64,000 nucleotides of DNA, from the NCBI GenBank assembly GCA_024644595.1, contig JAHEHL010000002.1:413774-477773 (forward strand). The letters are read 5' to 3'. Both the position numbers and the translations under genes were made by a program. The number at the start of each line of letters is the position of its first letter. The stretch's first letter is position 1. This document shows positions 48,486-58,350 of the stretch, piece by piece. The notes under the pieces were generated by a model. The model searched no databases. It saw only the letters and a list, made by a program, of their open reading frames with translations, and had not been told where the DNA came from. This DNA comes from Porticoccaceae bacterium. GTDB lineage: Bacteria > Pseudomonadota > Gammaproteobacteria > Pseudomonadales > Porticoccaceae.

Positions 48486-51320
48486 ATGTCATTTTATACC
48501 TCGTTAACAGGATTGAACGCTGCCACAACACAGCTGGCGGTAACCTCGAACAATATCGCTAACTCCGGTACCGGTGGCTTCAAGCGCTCCGACACCGACT
48601 TTGGCGATATTTTTGCGACCTCTCCTCTGGAGAAGGCATCCAGTGTTGTAGGTCGTGGTGTATCGCTCAAGGAAGTAAGTCAGGAATTCAGTCAGGGTAA
48701 TATCGAATTTTCGGCAAACTCCCTCGATCTGGCGATCACAGGTGATGGTTTCTTCCCGCTCGAGTCATCCGATGGCACCAAAATTTATACCCGAAACGGC
48801 GCCTTTATGCTCAATGAGCAGAACCAAATGGTAAACAGCGCCGGTCAGGCTCTGCAATCACTGCCGGTGGATTCGACCAACAAAGCCGACTTTGGTGTTG
48901 ACCCCAGCGCATTGACTATTCCTCGCTCGACAGTATCAGAGTTCCTGCCGACAACTGAGGTAGAGCTGGGACTCAATCTGCCATCTGAGGTTGAGCCTAT
49001 TACAGCGACTTTCAATCCGGACAAGCCAGATACCTATCACAAGACAACATCTTTGACTGTTTACGGCACATCGGGATCAGCCAACCTGGCCACCATCTAT
49101 TATGTCAAAACAGCCAATGCGACAGCAGAGTCTCCTTACAACAAATGGCAGACCTATGTTTATGTTGATGACCAAGAGGTCGATACCGCTCTGATTCAGG
49201 CATCTGATACGACTGGTGACCAGTTCTTTATTAACAAATACGGCGAACTCAAAACCCGTTCAGAGTTGCTTGAACTGCAGAGCACCAGCGCAGAGAGTGA
49301 GAAGTATCTGATCACTCAGGGCACCCTGTACAAGAAGTATTCTTATGACGTACTTTCCGAGCCTACTCAATCTGTTCCGGCAACTGCCAAGCTGACGATT
49401 GCCGATGATTCAGCTTACTCAGACGCCCTTAATCTGACCAACAATAGTGATGGTGTGGATTTCAGCACAATGAGCCGTGCTCAGCTGGAAAACATGTTCA
49501 CGCTGTCGATAGATGACTCAAGCCAAGTAAGTATTGGCCTCGAGCATCTCGCTGGCTCATCGGCGCCCATGTCAGGTGCTGAAATCGCTTTTGAGTTGAC
49601 CAATGTAATCAATGAACGCTTTGGTGACGGCAAGAAGTTTGATTTTTCAAGTGCCGCCAATCAGACCCTGCGGATTTATCGCGGCTCAGACAATACAACC
49701 TCTATAGAGCTCAATATTCCTCAGATTCTGGCAACCTATACCACGTTGACCAGCGCCACGGATGCGGATTGGGACGGTCAAGTGGCAGCCGAGCCACTGG
49801 CTTTCGCGATCAACGCGGCACTTGCAGACAACGCCAGTTTTTCTGATGTCGAAGTGACATACAGTGCCAGTAACCAGGGCTTTCGGTTTGTTCAGACGGG
49901 CAGTTCCACAGGCGCGCTGTATCTAAATGGCGGCGACACAGCCAATGCAGTGTTTGGTGTGCCTGCTGAGAGCAACTATAACGCCGAAGACCTAACGACT
50001 CTGGGTAAGTTGCTGGTGCCACTGGATAACGACGAGGCTGATGTTTTGCTCGGTGGCGTGTTACCTAATGGCGAAAACATTATCGCCTCTCGTGACCAGC
50101 GCTTTGGTATGAAGGTGAGCTATGCCGAAGGCGCCTTTACGGTCTCCTCTGGCACCACGGGTGATACTTCAAGTCTGGCCCTGGCCAACGCCACTGAGAT
50201 GGCTCAAAGCCTGTTCGGCATCTCTGACGTTGGCAATATAGTTGAGCCGGAGACGTCGCAGATCTACAACGTACCCGCGGTTCGCGGTCAGGCCTCTCAG
50301 CCAGCCGTGGTAACCGGTAACCCAATGGGTATCGATCCGCGCAAATCATTTTCAGTGAACGCTGACAACAGCTCGATGACCGTGATTATCGACTCGATAT
50401 CGGCGCAGATTGAGCTCGATGAAGGTCTCTACTCAATTGGTACCTTCACCGAGCATTTGCAAGAAAAAATTAATCTGATGGCTGATTCATTGGGGCGTAC
50501 CGTTTCTGGTATCACCGTTGATTATCAGGATGCTACAGAGACACTGCGTATTACCGGTTCTACCACAACCGATAACTCGTTTATTCAGATTGCCGGCCAT
50601 GCTGACTGGGGTCTGGAAAATATTGCTCCCGGATTTGGCGAAGCCTCAACCTTTATTGAACTGTTCCCGGACACCTCTGGCACCAGTACTGTTTATGTCA
50701 CCCAGACCAAAGATGGCGACTGGATTGAAACGACCGATGGCGGTGAGTTTGACTCCAATGATGTGCCGTACTGGACCCCGATCTTCCTCGATAAAGGCGA
50801 GTTGACCTTTGATACCAGCGGTTCCTTGGTGTCACCGGTTGCCGGCGTCAAGTTGGAGAGTGCGGGTATTACCGGTGGCGATATCACGCTTAACTACGAC
50901 AACAGTACTCAGTTCAACAGCCCATTCTCGGTCTTGAGCCAGTCTCAAAATGGTGCGCCGGAAGGCGATCTGGTGGGCGTTAACATCGGTGATGATGGTC
51001 TGGTTGTAGCCAGTTATTCAAATGGCTCACAGAAGTCTCTGGGTAAAATTATTCTCGCCAACTTCGCCACGCCGAAAGGTCTGCGTCAGGTGGGTGACAC
51101 CAGTTACTACGCCACGTCGGTCTCCGGTGACGCTACCTTGGGTGAGCCGGGTGCGGCAGGGTTTGGAACCATTCGTGCAGGTGCACGTGAACGCTCCAAT
51201 GTGGACTTGACCGCTGAGCTGGTTGATCTGATTACCGCCCAGCGAAACTTCCAGGCTAACGCCAAGGCGATCGAGACCAGTTCGTCGTTGACCCAGACCA
51301 TTATTCAGATCCGTGGTTAA
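48486..51320 (+). CDS. flgE: Flagellar hook protein FlgE, unusually long
   Basis: FlgE polymerises into the hook. The 944-aa product is over twice the enteric length (about 400). The N-terminus SFYTSLTGLNAATTQLAVTSNNIANSGTGGFKRSDTDFGDIF, the DLAITGDGFFPLESSDGTKIYTRNGAF block and the C-terminal ERSNVDLTAELVDLITAQRNFQANAKAIETSSSLTQTIIQIRG are typical. The extra 500 residues (about 150-720) form extra outer domains rich in Ser, Thr, Asp and Ala, with no Cys seen. An AGGTAATTGGAGAA region precedes the ATG. Large hook proteins of this kind occur in marine gammaproteobacteria; here the longer FliK may be matched. Confidence 0.95.
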   Translation: MSFYTSLTGLNAATTQLAVTSNNIANSGTGGFKRSDTDFGDIFATSPLEKASSVVGRGVSLKEVSQEFSQGNIEFSANSLDLAITGDGFFPLESSDGTKIYTRNGAFMLNEQNQMVNSAGQALQSLPVDSTNKADFGVDPSALTIPRSTVSEFLPTTEVELGLNLPSEVEPITATFNPDKPDTYHKTTSLTVYGTSGSANLATIYYVKTANATAESPYNKWQTYVYVDDQEVDTALIQASDTTGDQFFINKYGELKTRSELLELQSTSAESEKYLITQGTLYKKYSYDVLSEPTQSVPATAKLTIADDSAYSDALNLTNNSDGVDFSTMSRAQLENMFTLSIDDSSQVSIGLEHLAGSSAPMSGAEIAFELTNVINERFGDGKKFDFSSAANQTLRIYRGSDNTTSIELNIPQILATYTTLTSATDADWDGQVAAEPLAFAINAALADNASFSDVEVTYSASNQGFRFVQTGSSTGALYLNGGDTANAVFGVPAESNYNAEDLTTLGKLLVPLDNDEADVLLGGVLPNGENIIASRDQRFGMKVSYAEGAFTVSSGTTGDTSSLALANATEMAQSLFGISDVGNIVEPETSQIYNVPAVRGQASQPAVVTGNPMGIDPRKSFSVNADNSSMTVIIDSISAQIELDEGLYSIGTFTEHLQEKINLMADSLGRTVSGITVDYQDATETLRITGSTTTDNSFIQIAGHADWGLENIAPGFGEASTFIELFPDTSGTSTVYVTQTKDGDWIETTDGGEFDSNDVPYWTPIFLDKGELTFDTSGSLVSPVAGVKLESAGITGGDITLNYDNSTQFNSPFSVLSQSQNGAPEGDLVGVNIGDDGLVVASYSNGSQKSLGKIILANFATPKGLRQVGDTSYYATSVSGDATLGEPGAAGFGTIRAGARERSNVDLTAELVDLITAQRNFQANAKAIETSSSLTQTIIQIRG

Positions 51321-51367
51321 GAAGCGCTTTAACACGCGGACGCGATAAGCAATAAGAGGAATCTGAA

Positions 51368-52129
51368 ATGGATAAATTAGCCTACACAGCACTGTCAGCC
51401 ATGCAGGGTCAGTCTGTGGTCAGAGCGGCGATTACCAACTCCCTGGCCAACGTCTCGACGGTTGGCTTTAAGGAGAGTTTTCAGATTGCCTCTGCCGCGG
51501 TCAAGTTTGACGGACCCGGTCATGAGTCACGCTTTCAGCCCGGTTTGACAATCAAGGATATTATCAATCTTAGTCCGGGCACGCCGATGAGTACCGGGCG
51601 GCCGCTGGATATTTCGATGAATGACCAGACTGTGCTGGGGGTGCAAACCCCGGAAGGTGATATAGCCTTTACCCGCCGCGGTGACCTTCGCGTCAGTGCT
51701 ACCGGCGTGCTGGAAAATGCGGCCGGTGAATTGGTGATGGGAGAGGGCGGTGCCATTACTGTGCCGGTCGGCAATCTGATCACCATCAGCCCGAATGGCA
51801 CCGTGTTCGCACAGCTGCCAACCGAGCCCGAAACTGCTGCGGTTGCCGTGGGCCAGTTGATGCTACGCGATGCCAGTGAGACACAGCTGGTGCGCCGTAA
51901 AGACGGCCTGTTTGAACCGCGTGCCCAAGCCTTGAAAGGGCAGGATTTTCCCGGCGGCCCAAAGCCGGTCTCGGTTTCCCCGGGCATGCTTGAGGGCAGT
52001 AACGTCAACCCGATAGAGGCCATGGTCAAAATGCTCGATTTTAGTCGCCAGTTTGAAATGCAGTTAAAGCTGGTTAAAGAAACCCAGTCCATCGATGAGG
52101 CTGGCTCAACAATGATGAGACTTCCTTAG
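51368..52129 (+). CDS. flgF: Flagellar rod protein FlgF
   Basis: FlgF is a proximal rod protein of the FlgE/F/G family. The 253-aa product has the N-terminal KLAYTALSAMQGQSVVRAAITNSLANVSTVGFKESFQIA block, the middle PLDISMNDQTVLGVQTPEGDIAFTRRGDLRVSATGVLENAAGELVMGE, and the C-terminal LEGSNVNPIEAMVKMLDFSRQFEMQLKLVKET. Standard length. It follows flgE after 47 bases and precedes flgG by 34. Confidence 0.95.
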   Translation: MDKLAYTALSAMQGQSVVRAAITNSLANVSTVGFKESFQIASAAVKFDGPGHESRFQPGLTIKDIINLSPGTPMSTGRPLDISMNDQTVLGVQTPEGDIAFTRRGDLRVSATGVLENAAGELVMGEGGAITVPVGNLITISPNGTVFAQLPTEPETAAVAVGQLMLRDASETQLVRRKDGLFEPRAQALKGQDFPGGPKPVSVSPGMLEGSNVNPIEAMVKMLDFSRQFEMQLKLVKETQSIDEAGSTMMRLP

Positions 52130-52163
52130 GCCCTGTAAGGCGTAAATGAAGAGGAGATAAACA

Positions 52164-52949
52164 ATGGATGCTTCACTGTGGATTGCTAAAACCGGCCTGA
52201 CTGCTCAGCAGACTCGCATGTCGGTTATTTCCAACAACCTGGCAAACGTCAACACTACCGGTTTCAAGAAAGATCGCGCGGTGTTTGAAGACCTGCTCTA
52301 CCAAAACATTGTTCCCGCCGGTGGCCAGGTCGATGCCGAGTCGGAAACCCCGACCGGACTGATGCTGGGTACAGGTACCCGGGTTGTCGCCACGGAAAAA
52401 CTTCACGCCCAGGGCAATATCATCACCACCGAAAACGCGCTCGACCTGGCGATTTCCGGTGACGGTTATTTCTCTGTGCAGCAGGCCGACGGCACCATCG
52501 CCTACACCCGCGACGGCTCCTTCAAGCTCTCTGCCGAAGGCAATGTGGTCACCGCCGGAGGCCAGGCTGTGTTGCCCGCCATCACGGTGCCGCAAAATGC
52601 CGCCAGCCTGACCTTTGGTCGCGATGGCACGGTTACGGTGGAACTCGCCAATGGCGGCGGCTCGAGCCAGATTGGCCAGTTGCAGCTGTCGCGTTTTGTC
52701 AATAATTCCGGTCTGCAGCCGATTGGCCGCAACCTGTTGCAGCAAACCAACGCCAGTGGCGACCCGATTGTGGTCCTGCCCGGCGTGGATGGTGCCGGCA
52801 TGTTAATGCAGGGAGCTATCGAAGCATCCAACGTCAATGTGGTTGAAGAGATGGTTAATATGATTGAGACCCAGCGCGCCTACGAGGTTAACTCCAAGGC
52901 GATCGCAGCGGCAGATGGCATGTTGCGTTTCCTCAACAATAACCTTTAA
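52164..52949 (+). CDS. flgG: Flagellar distal rod protein FlgG
   Basis: FlgG builds the distal rod. The 261-aa product has LWIAKTGLTAQQTRMSVISNNLANVNTTGFKKDRAVFEDLLYQN, the conserved DLAISGDGYFSVQQADGTIAYTRDGSFKLSAEG and the C-terminal MLMQGAIEASNVNVVEEMVNMIETQRAYEVNSKAIAAADGMLRFLNNNL. All are family signatures and length is exact. An AAGAGGAG site lies upstream. Confidence 0.97.
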   Translation: MDASLWIAKTGLTAQQTRMSVISNNLANVNTTGFKKDRAVFEDLLYQNIVPAGGQVDAESETPTGLMLGTGTRVVATEKLHAQGNIITTENALDLAISGDGYFSVQQADGTIAYTRDGSFKLSAEGNVVTAGGQAVLPAITVPQNAASLTFGRDGTVTVELANGGGSSQIGQLQLSRFVNNSGLQPIGRNLLQQTNASGDPIVVLPGVDGAGMLMQGAIEASNVNVVEEMVNMIETQRAYEVNSKAIAAADGMLRFLNNNL

Positions 52950-52958
52950 GGCTTGGAT

Positions 52959-53657
52959 ATGACTATTTTGCGCGCCCTGATCATTAGTGCAACAGCCGTC
53001 TTTTTAGGCGCCTGTGCATCACAACCCAGCCTCAGTCCAACGGCGGAATTTGCTCCGGTACAACCTGTGCCGGCCGCACCCAAAGCCGTGGCCACCGGCG
53101 CCATTTTTGACAATGGTATGGGTCTGTTTGGCGATCTGCGCAGCTATCAGGGCGGAGACCTCAAGGTCGGCGATCTGATTACTGTTCTGCTCAGCGAAAC
53201 GACTCAGGCTTCGCGCACCAGCGATATTTCCACCAGCAGAGCGGCCGCTAATGACGTAGTGACGGTAGCTCAAAAAGACTCTGTACTGGATAAGATCGGT
53301 CGCGGCACCGGATTCTTTAGTGATTTTAAATTAGACGGCGGCAATGTCAGCAGTAATGGCACCGGCACCGCGGATCAGGCAGCTTCATTGACCGGCTCGA
53401 TCTCGGCCATGGTGGTTGAAGTGCTGGGCAACGGCAATCTGGTCATTCTGGGTGAAAAGCAGCTGGCGCTGACCGAGGGCAGCGAATTTATTCAGGTTAA
53501 AGGCATTATCCGCCCGGCGGATATTCAGCCAGACAACACCGTGTTATCGCGGCGCATTGCCAACGCACAAATTTCCTACCGGGGCACCGGTGCACTGGCC
53601 AAGGCGTCAAAGCCGGGCTGGGGCACAGGGCTTCTGTTTAAATTCTGGCCGTTCTAA
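52959..53657 (+). CDS. flgH: Flagellar L-ring lipoprotein FlgH
   Basis: FlgH forms the L ring in the outer membrane. The 232-aa product is a lipoprotein: signal segment MTILRALIISATAVFLGAC with the lipidated Cys at about 19, then the family block GLFGDLRSYQGGDLKVGDLITVLLSETTQASRTSDIS and the C-terminal VLSRRIANAQISYRGTGALAKASKPGWGTGLLFKFWPF. ATG 52959 starts the signal peptide; the upstream in-frame TTG (52953) adds two residues. Confidence 0.96.
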   Translation: MTILRALIISATAVFLGACASQPSLSPTAEFAPVQPVPAAPKAVATGAIFDNGMGLFGDLRSYQGGDLKVGDLITVLLSETTQASRTSDISTSRAAANDVVTVAQKDSVLDKIGRGTGFFSDFKLDGGNVSSNGTGTADQAASLTGSISAMVVEVLGNGNLVILGEKQLALTEGSEFIQVKGIIRPADIQPDNTVLSRRIANAQISYRGTGALAKASKPGWGTGLLFKFWPF

Positions 53658-53678
53658 GCGGCTGTCGGAGAGAGCAGA

Positions 53679-54830
53679 ATGTTAAAACTAAAATTATTGA
53701 TCCTGTTAAGCGCCCTGCTGGCCACCAGTGTCAGCGCCGACCGCATCAAGGATCTCACCGATGTCGCCGGTGTGCGCTCCAACAAACTGATCGGTTTTGG
53801 CCTGGTTGCGGGCCTGCAGGGCACGGGTGATGGCAAAGATCTGCCGCTCTCGGCCCAGAGTCTGAAAACCATGCTCTCTGGTCTGGGTGTCAGTGTCGAT
53901 GGCCCGGTCAGTGATTTTGATCTCGGCGATGCCATGGCCTCGCTGGCGACCCAGAATGCACAGAAAGAGATGAAACTGGAAAATGTCGCCGCAGTAATGG
54001 TTACCGCCGATATGCCAGCCTTTGCCAAGCCCGGCCAGCGCATTGATATCAATGTCTCGGCAATCGGTGTCGCCGAAAGTCTGCGTGGCGGCAGCCTGTT
54101 GCTGACCCAGTTGCGCGGTGTTGATGGCAAGACCTATGCACTGGCCCAGGGTGCGATGACTGTCACCGGTATTTCCGAAGATGCGGCGGGCAGCAGTGTC
54201 ACTATCGGTGTGCCAACCTCGGGCCGTATACCCAATGGCGCCACGGTTGAGCGCCTGGTGGAAACCCCTTTTGATAGCTCTGAATATATTGTTCTCAACG
54301 TTAAAGATAACGACTTCTCTACCTCGACGGCGATCACCCAGGCGATTAACGGCACCTTTGGCGCCGGTGTTGCCAGCGCTCTGGACGGAGTCTCGATTGC
54401 GGTGATGGCGCCGGCGGATTCGTCCCAGCGCGTTGCCTTTATGAGCATGATCGAAAATCTCGATGTCACCCCGGGCGAGCCGCCTGCGCGCGTGGTAGTC
54501 AACTCGCGCACCGGCACGGCGGTAATCAATCGCAATGTCAAAGTCACCGCGGTTGCGGTGACCCACGGCACGATCTCGGTGAAGATTTCCGCGACCAATG
54601 AAATCAGCCAGCCCAATGCCTTTGGCGAAGGTGTCACCGCGGGCGTGACCAACGCCGATATCGAGGTTGAAGAGCCTAACAACAAGATGTTCCTGTTCCA
54701 GCCCGGCGTTGATCTGCGCGACATAGTCGATGCGGTCAATCAGGTTGGCGCCACACCTTCTTCACTTATTGCAATTCTTGAAGCGCTGAAAAGCTCCGGC
54801 AGTTTGCGTGCCGAGCTGGTGGTGATCTAG
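53679..54830 (+). CDS. flgI: Flagellar P-ring protein FlgI
   Basis: FlgI forms the P ring in the periplasm. The 383-aa product has a signal peptide (about 1-21, ending SVSA), the DRIKDLTDVAGVRSNKLIGFGLVAGLQGTGDGKD start of the mature protein, ARVVVNSRTGTAVINRNVKVTAVAVTHG in the middle, and the C-terminal QVGATPSSLIAILEALKSSGSLRAELVVI. Standard length. The flgJ start follows directly. Confidence 0.97.
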   Translation: MLKLKLLILLSALLATSVSADRIKDLTDVAGVRSNKLIGFGLVAGLQGTGDGKDLPLSAQSLKTMLSGLGVSVDGPVSDFDLGDAMASLATQNAQKEMKLENVAAVMVTADMPAFAKPGQRIDINVSAIGVAESLRGGSLLLTQLRGVDGKTYALAQGAMTVTGISEDAAGSSVTIGVPTSGRIPNGATVERLVETPFDSSEYIVLNVKDNDFSTSTAITQAINGTFGAGVASALDGVSIAVMAPADSSQRVAFMSMIENLDVTPGEPPARVVVNSRTGTAVINRNVKVTAVAVTHGTISVKISATNEISQPNAFGEGVTAGVTNADIEVEEPNNKMFLFQPGVDLRDIVDAVNQVGATPSSLIAILEALKSSGSLRAELVVI

Positions 54831-55271
54831 ATGCAAGACATTAATCTCTCGACCAAAAGCTATCTCGATTTCTCTGGTCTCGGCAACCTCAAGGCACGCG
54901 CTAAACGTGACGAGGCAGAAGCGGCACAGGAAGTCGGCCAGCAGTTTGAAGCGATGTTTTTGCAGATGATTTTCAAGACCATGCGCGAAGCCAATGCACC
55001 GCTCAAGAGCGAGCTGATGGATTCATCCAATCTCGATACCTTTGAGCAGATGTATCACGAAGAGCTGTCGCAGGTAATGGCGCAGAAGGGCACCTTTGGC
55101 ATGGGCAAGTGGCTCAGCGATCAGGTTAAGGCATCCTCCGCGGCCAAGGCGATTGACGCCTATGAACAGACGCCGGCGGCAATGCCGCTGCATAAGAGTG
55201 ATCCGGCCCGACCTATATCGCTCAAGCGTGGCGAGCCGGTCTCTGCTCTGCCACTGGATACCCGCGGCTAA
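54831..55271 (+). CDS. flgJ: Flagellar rod assembly protein FlgJ, rod-cap domain only
   Basis: FlgJ caps the growing rod. The 146-aa product contains the N-terminal rod-binding domain: AAQEVGQQFEAMFLQMIFKTMREANAPLKSELMDSSNLDTFEQMYHEELSQVMAQKGTFGMGKWL. The muramidase domain (about 150 more residues) found in most gammaproteobacterial FlgJ is absent; the frame ends in a short Pro- and Arg-containing tail with a normal stop. The ATG directly follows the flgI stop codon. Confidence 0.92.
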   Translation: MQDINLSTKSYLDFSGLGNLKARAKRDEAEAAQEVGQQFEAMFLQMIFKTMREANAPLKSELMDSSNLDTFEQMYHEELSQVMAQKGTFGMGKWLSDQVKASSAAKAIDAYEQTPAAMPLHKSDPARPISLKRGEPVSALPLDTRG

Positions 55272-55333
55272 CATCGCGCTGACAGTAAAAGACAGAAATT
55301 CATTAATTAACGACGTACAAAAAGGAGGGAGCT

Positions 55334-58300
55334 ATGGCAGATATTCTATCGATCGGAGCAGGCGCGACACAGTTGTATCGCCAGGCCCTTTCAACTGTCG
55401 GTAACAATATTGCCAACCTCAACACTGAGGGTTATTCGCGACAGATATCCGAGACATCGGAGAACACGCCGAGCCAGCAGGGAACCGTGTATGTCGGTTC
55501 CGGTGCGCGTCTCGATAATATTGAGCGCGCCTACGATGAGTTCGCCGAGGCCAGTCTGCGTGACAGTGGCAGTAAGCTTTCTACTCAGCAGCCGCTGATC
55601 GATTACGCCAATCGCGTGGTCGATATTATGGGTTCCGAGGCCTCTGGTCTCTCCACTGCCATGGACAAATTTTTTGCCGCGGCCAGTGCGCTCAGTTCCG
55701 ATCCGGCATCGATTAACCTGCGCAGTAACTTTCTCCGCGAAGCTGAGGGTATGGCGTCGCGCTTTCGCGAATTGTCCGGCCAACTCAGTGCCGTTGAAAA
55801 CGAAACCCGCGAGAACATTGAGACACAGATTGGTAGGCTTAACAGCCTGTCCGACAAACTCGTCTTTGTGAACAAGCAGTTGAATAAAAATCTAACCCTC
55901 GACAGTCAGCCACCTATGTTGCTTGACCAGCGCGATCAACTGCTGCGCGATATGTCTGCGGTGACCAAAGTGCATGTTACAGAGTCGGCCTCGGGCCAGG
56001 TGCAGGTGCGTCTTGGCAGCAGTGCCGGCAGCCTGATCGCCGACAGTAAAACCGCCTACGATCTCGGCGTGGCTTTTGACAGCAGCGATCCGGGTCGTGT
56101 GGACTTGATTATCGAACCCTACGGCGACCGCCGTGCGGCCAGCGCAGTGAGCAGTGGCACACTGGGCGGGCTGTTAAATTTCCGCACCCAGACACTGTCG
56201 CCGGCCATGGACAGTTTTGATCTGCTCGCCCAGAGTCTGGTCGCCGAGCTAAATCAGATTCACAGCTCCGGCCTCGATGGTCGTGGCGAGCGAGGCGCAG
56301 ACCTGTTTGCCATAGATCCGATATTTGAAATTTCAGTGCAAGGCGGTAATCGTGAGTCCGATATCCAAATACAGGTGGTCGATCCTCAGACATTTGATTA
56401 TTCACCGTTTCGTATTACTTGGGTTAGCGAGCAAAACAGCTGGCGTATACAGGATGTGAGCAGCGGAGTTACTACTCAAGGTGCGCCGGGTCCGGCCAAC
56501 TTTGATTATGCCGGATTGAACATCACTGTCGACCAGATGCCGCGGGATGGTGAAACCTATCTGATTAATCCGGTCTCACGACCGGCCAGCGGCTTCCGTT
56601 TAATTCAGACTGATCCGCTGGCGGTGGCCACGGCTGACACCATGCGCGTGATCAGTGATAGCGGCAATATCGGGCAAGCGACCGTGAGTCTGGAGCAAGC
56701 CCCAAGCAGAGCCGGCTTTAATGCAGGCACAGCGATCTATGATCTCGGCAATAACCCGAGTGCCGCCGCGGGCGAAACGGTAAGCGCCAGTTATCTGTCG
56801 CCGGCCTTTGTGATTCCCAAGGGCACCGGCCAGACATCGCTGATGATGGAGGTAGCCTACGACAGCAATCTCAGCTTTCAGGTTATGACCGCTGACGGCG
56901 TTCATGTGCTTGGCCACAGCATCGATGAAAGTACGCAGAAGACAATGTTGTCTGGTGATTCCGGCTTCCGCAGTGATAGCTTGTACAGTGATAGCTATCT
57001 TAACCAAACCGGTTCTGATGCCTATCTGGATCTCGATATGACATACGGGTTTTTGGCTCGCGATGTGGAGCGCAAAGCGTGGCAGGTGGACGCTAATGGC
57101 ATTAGTGATGAGTTTGAAACCAGCACTATTACCGCATCGGTCACAACCGAGATGGTGCGCTTGCTTAATAATGATGCCTCTGTTCCCATCGATATGATCA
57201 GCGACAATGCATTGGTTCTAAACGGTATTTCTCTTGATAATTTGTCACTGGCGGCGGGTGACACCAGCTCCGCGGCAATGATGGCAACCTGGCTGAATAG
57301 TGCCAGCGACTCAACCGGAGTGACCGCGACCGCGAGTAATCTGATCCAGGTTGAGGCCGAGAGCATTGACTACACCCAGCGGGTAACAATCAATGGAATC
57401 ACCATCGGGGATGGCTCGTTGCTCACATCCGCCACTCAGCTTGCCGATGCGATTAACGATTCCAGCGCCAGCACCAACGTGGTCGCCAGGGTAACTTATA
57501 GTGGCGACCTGCAGCTCATTAATGCCGATGGTTTTGAGGGCGATAATATTACCCTTGGCAACCCAGATAGCTCGTCGAGTAGTAATGCGCTGGGTCAGGC
57601 CAATAAGATTTATAGTGGGCAATTGGCGCTGCAGGGTGATGAAGAAATTCGCTTTACCTTCGGTTCGGGCGGATTGCCTGCCGATTTGGCGGTCTTAGGT
57701 CTGCGCACAGGTATCTATGTCGAGAGCCCGGTAGCTGAGGATATCGCTGTGTTTGTCACGGGCACCGGTTCAGCGTCAGTAGCCGCCGGCTTTAGCCGCC
57801 CAGACAACGCTGAGGCGACGGTTGCCGAGAGTCTTGAACAACCGTTTACTATTAATTTCGTGTCAGCAACCCAATACAACATCACTGACGATGCTACTGG
57901 CACCGTAGTCGCCACACGCAGCTATAGCGCGGGCGACGATATTATCCATAAAGGTATGCTGGTAGCTATTAATGGCAACCCGGTTGCGGGTGATCGTTTT
58001 GCCGTCGATGGCAATAACGAGGGTATTGGCGACAACGGCAATATATTGCGCATTGTTGCTCTGCGAGATAAAGAATTACTTGATGGTGGGCGTACCTTCA
58101 GTGAGGCCTATCTCTCTCTGGTGGGCACCGTCGGCGGCAAAGCGGCGTTGGCGACCATGTCCAAAGAGGCCATGCAGGTGGTCTATGATCAGGCGGTTGC
58201 CTCTAAAGACCAGATCTCCGGTGTTAGCCTCGATCAAGAAGCAGCAGAATTGATCCGCTTCCAGCAGGCTTATCAGGCGTCGGCACAAATTATTCAGGTA

Positions 58301-58339
58301 GCCTCCAAGCTATTTGATTCCATTTTGAACGTTCGTTGA
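55334..58339 (+). CDS. flgK: Flagellar hook-filament junction protein FlgK (HAP1), unusually long
   Basis: FlgK joins hook and filament. The 1001-aa product is nearly twice the enteric length (547). The N-terminal SIGAGATQLYRQALSTVGNNIANLNTEGYSRQISE, the RLDNIERAYDEFAEASLRDSGSKL block and the C-terminal LDQEAAELIRFQQAYQASAQIIQVASKLFDSILNVR identify it; the centre (about 330-860) is extra variable domains rich in Ser, Asp and Ala. A strong AAGGAGGGAG lies just upstream of the ATG. flgL follows after 11 bases. Confidence 0.95.
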   Translation: MADILSIGAGATQLYRQALSTVGNNIANLNTEGYSRQISETSENTPSQQGTVYVGSGARLDNIERAYDEFAEASLRDSGSKLSTQQPLIDYANRVVDIMGSEASGLSTAMDKFFAAASALSSDPASINLRSNFLREAEGMASRFRELSGQLSAVENETRENIETQIGRLNSLSDKLVFVNKQLNKNLTLDSQPPMLLDQRDQLLRDMSAVTKVHVTESASGQVQVRLGSSAGSLIADSKTAYDLGVAFDSSDPGRVDLIIEPYGDRRAASAVSSGTLGGLLNFRTQTLSPAMDSFDLLAQSLVAELNQIHSSGLDGRGERGADLFAIDPIFEISVQGGNRESDIQIQVVDPQTFDYSPFRITWVSEQNSWRIQDVSSGVTTQGAPGPANFDYAGLNITVDQMPRDGETYLINPVSRPASGFRLIQTDPLAVATADTMRVISDSGNIGQATVSLEQAPSRAGFNAGTAIYDLGNNPSAAAGETVSASYLSPAFVIPKGTGQTSLMMEVAYDSNLSFQVMTADGVHVLGHSIDESTQKTMLSGDSGFRSDSLYSDSYLNQTGSDAYLDLDMTYGFLARDVERKAWQVDANGISDEFETSTITASVTTEMVRLLNNDASVPIDMISDNALVLNGISLDNLSLAAGDTSSAAMMATWLNSASDSTGVTATASNLIQVEAESIDYTQRVTINGITIGDGSLLTSATQLADAINDSSASTNVVARVTYSGDLQLINADGFEGDNITLGNPDSSSSSNALGQANKIYSGQLALQGDEEIRFTFGSGGLPADLAVLGLRTGIYVESPVAEDIAVFVTGTGSASVAAGFSRPDNAEATVAESLEQPFTINFVSATQYNITDDATGTVVATRSYSAGDDIIHKGMLVAINGNPVAGDRFAVDGNNEGIGDNGNILRIVALRDKELLDGGRTFSEAYLSLVGTVGGKAALATMSKEAMQVVYDQAVASKDQISGVSLDQEAAELIRFQQAYQASAQIIQVASKLFDSILNVR

Positions 58340-58350
58340 GGAATTGACTG

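Noticed and set aside
53706-54566. 286-aa minus-strand frame over flgI
   Set aside because: Antisense shadow of the well-supported flgI gene; its His/Arg/Gly-rich composition is typical of such shadows.
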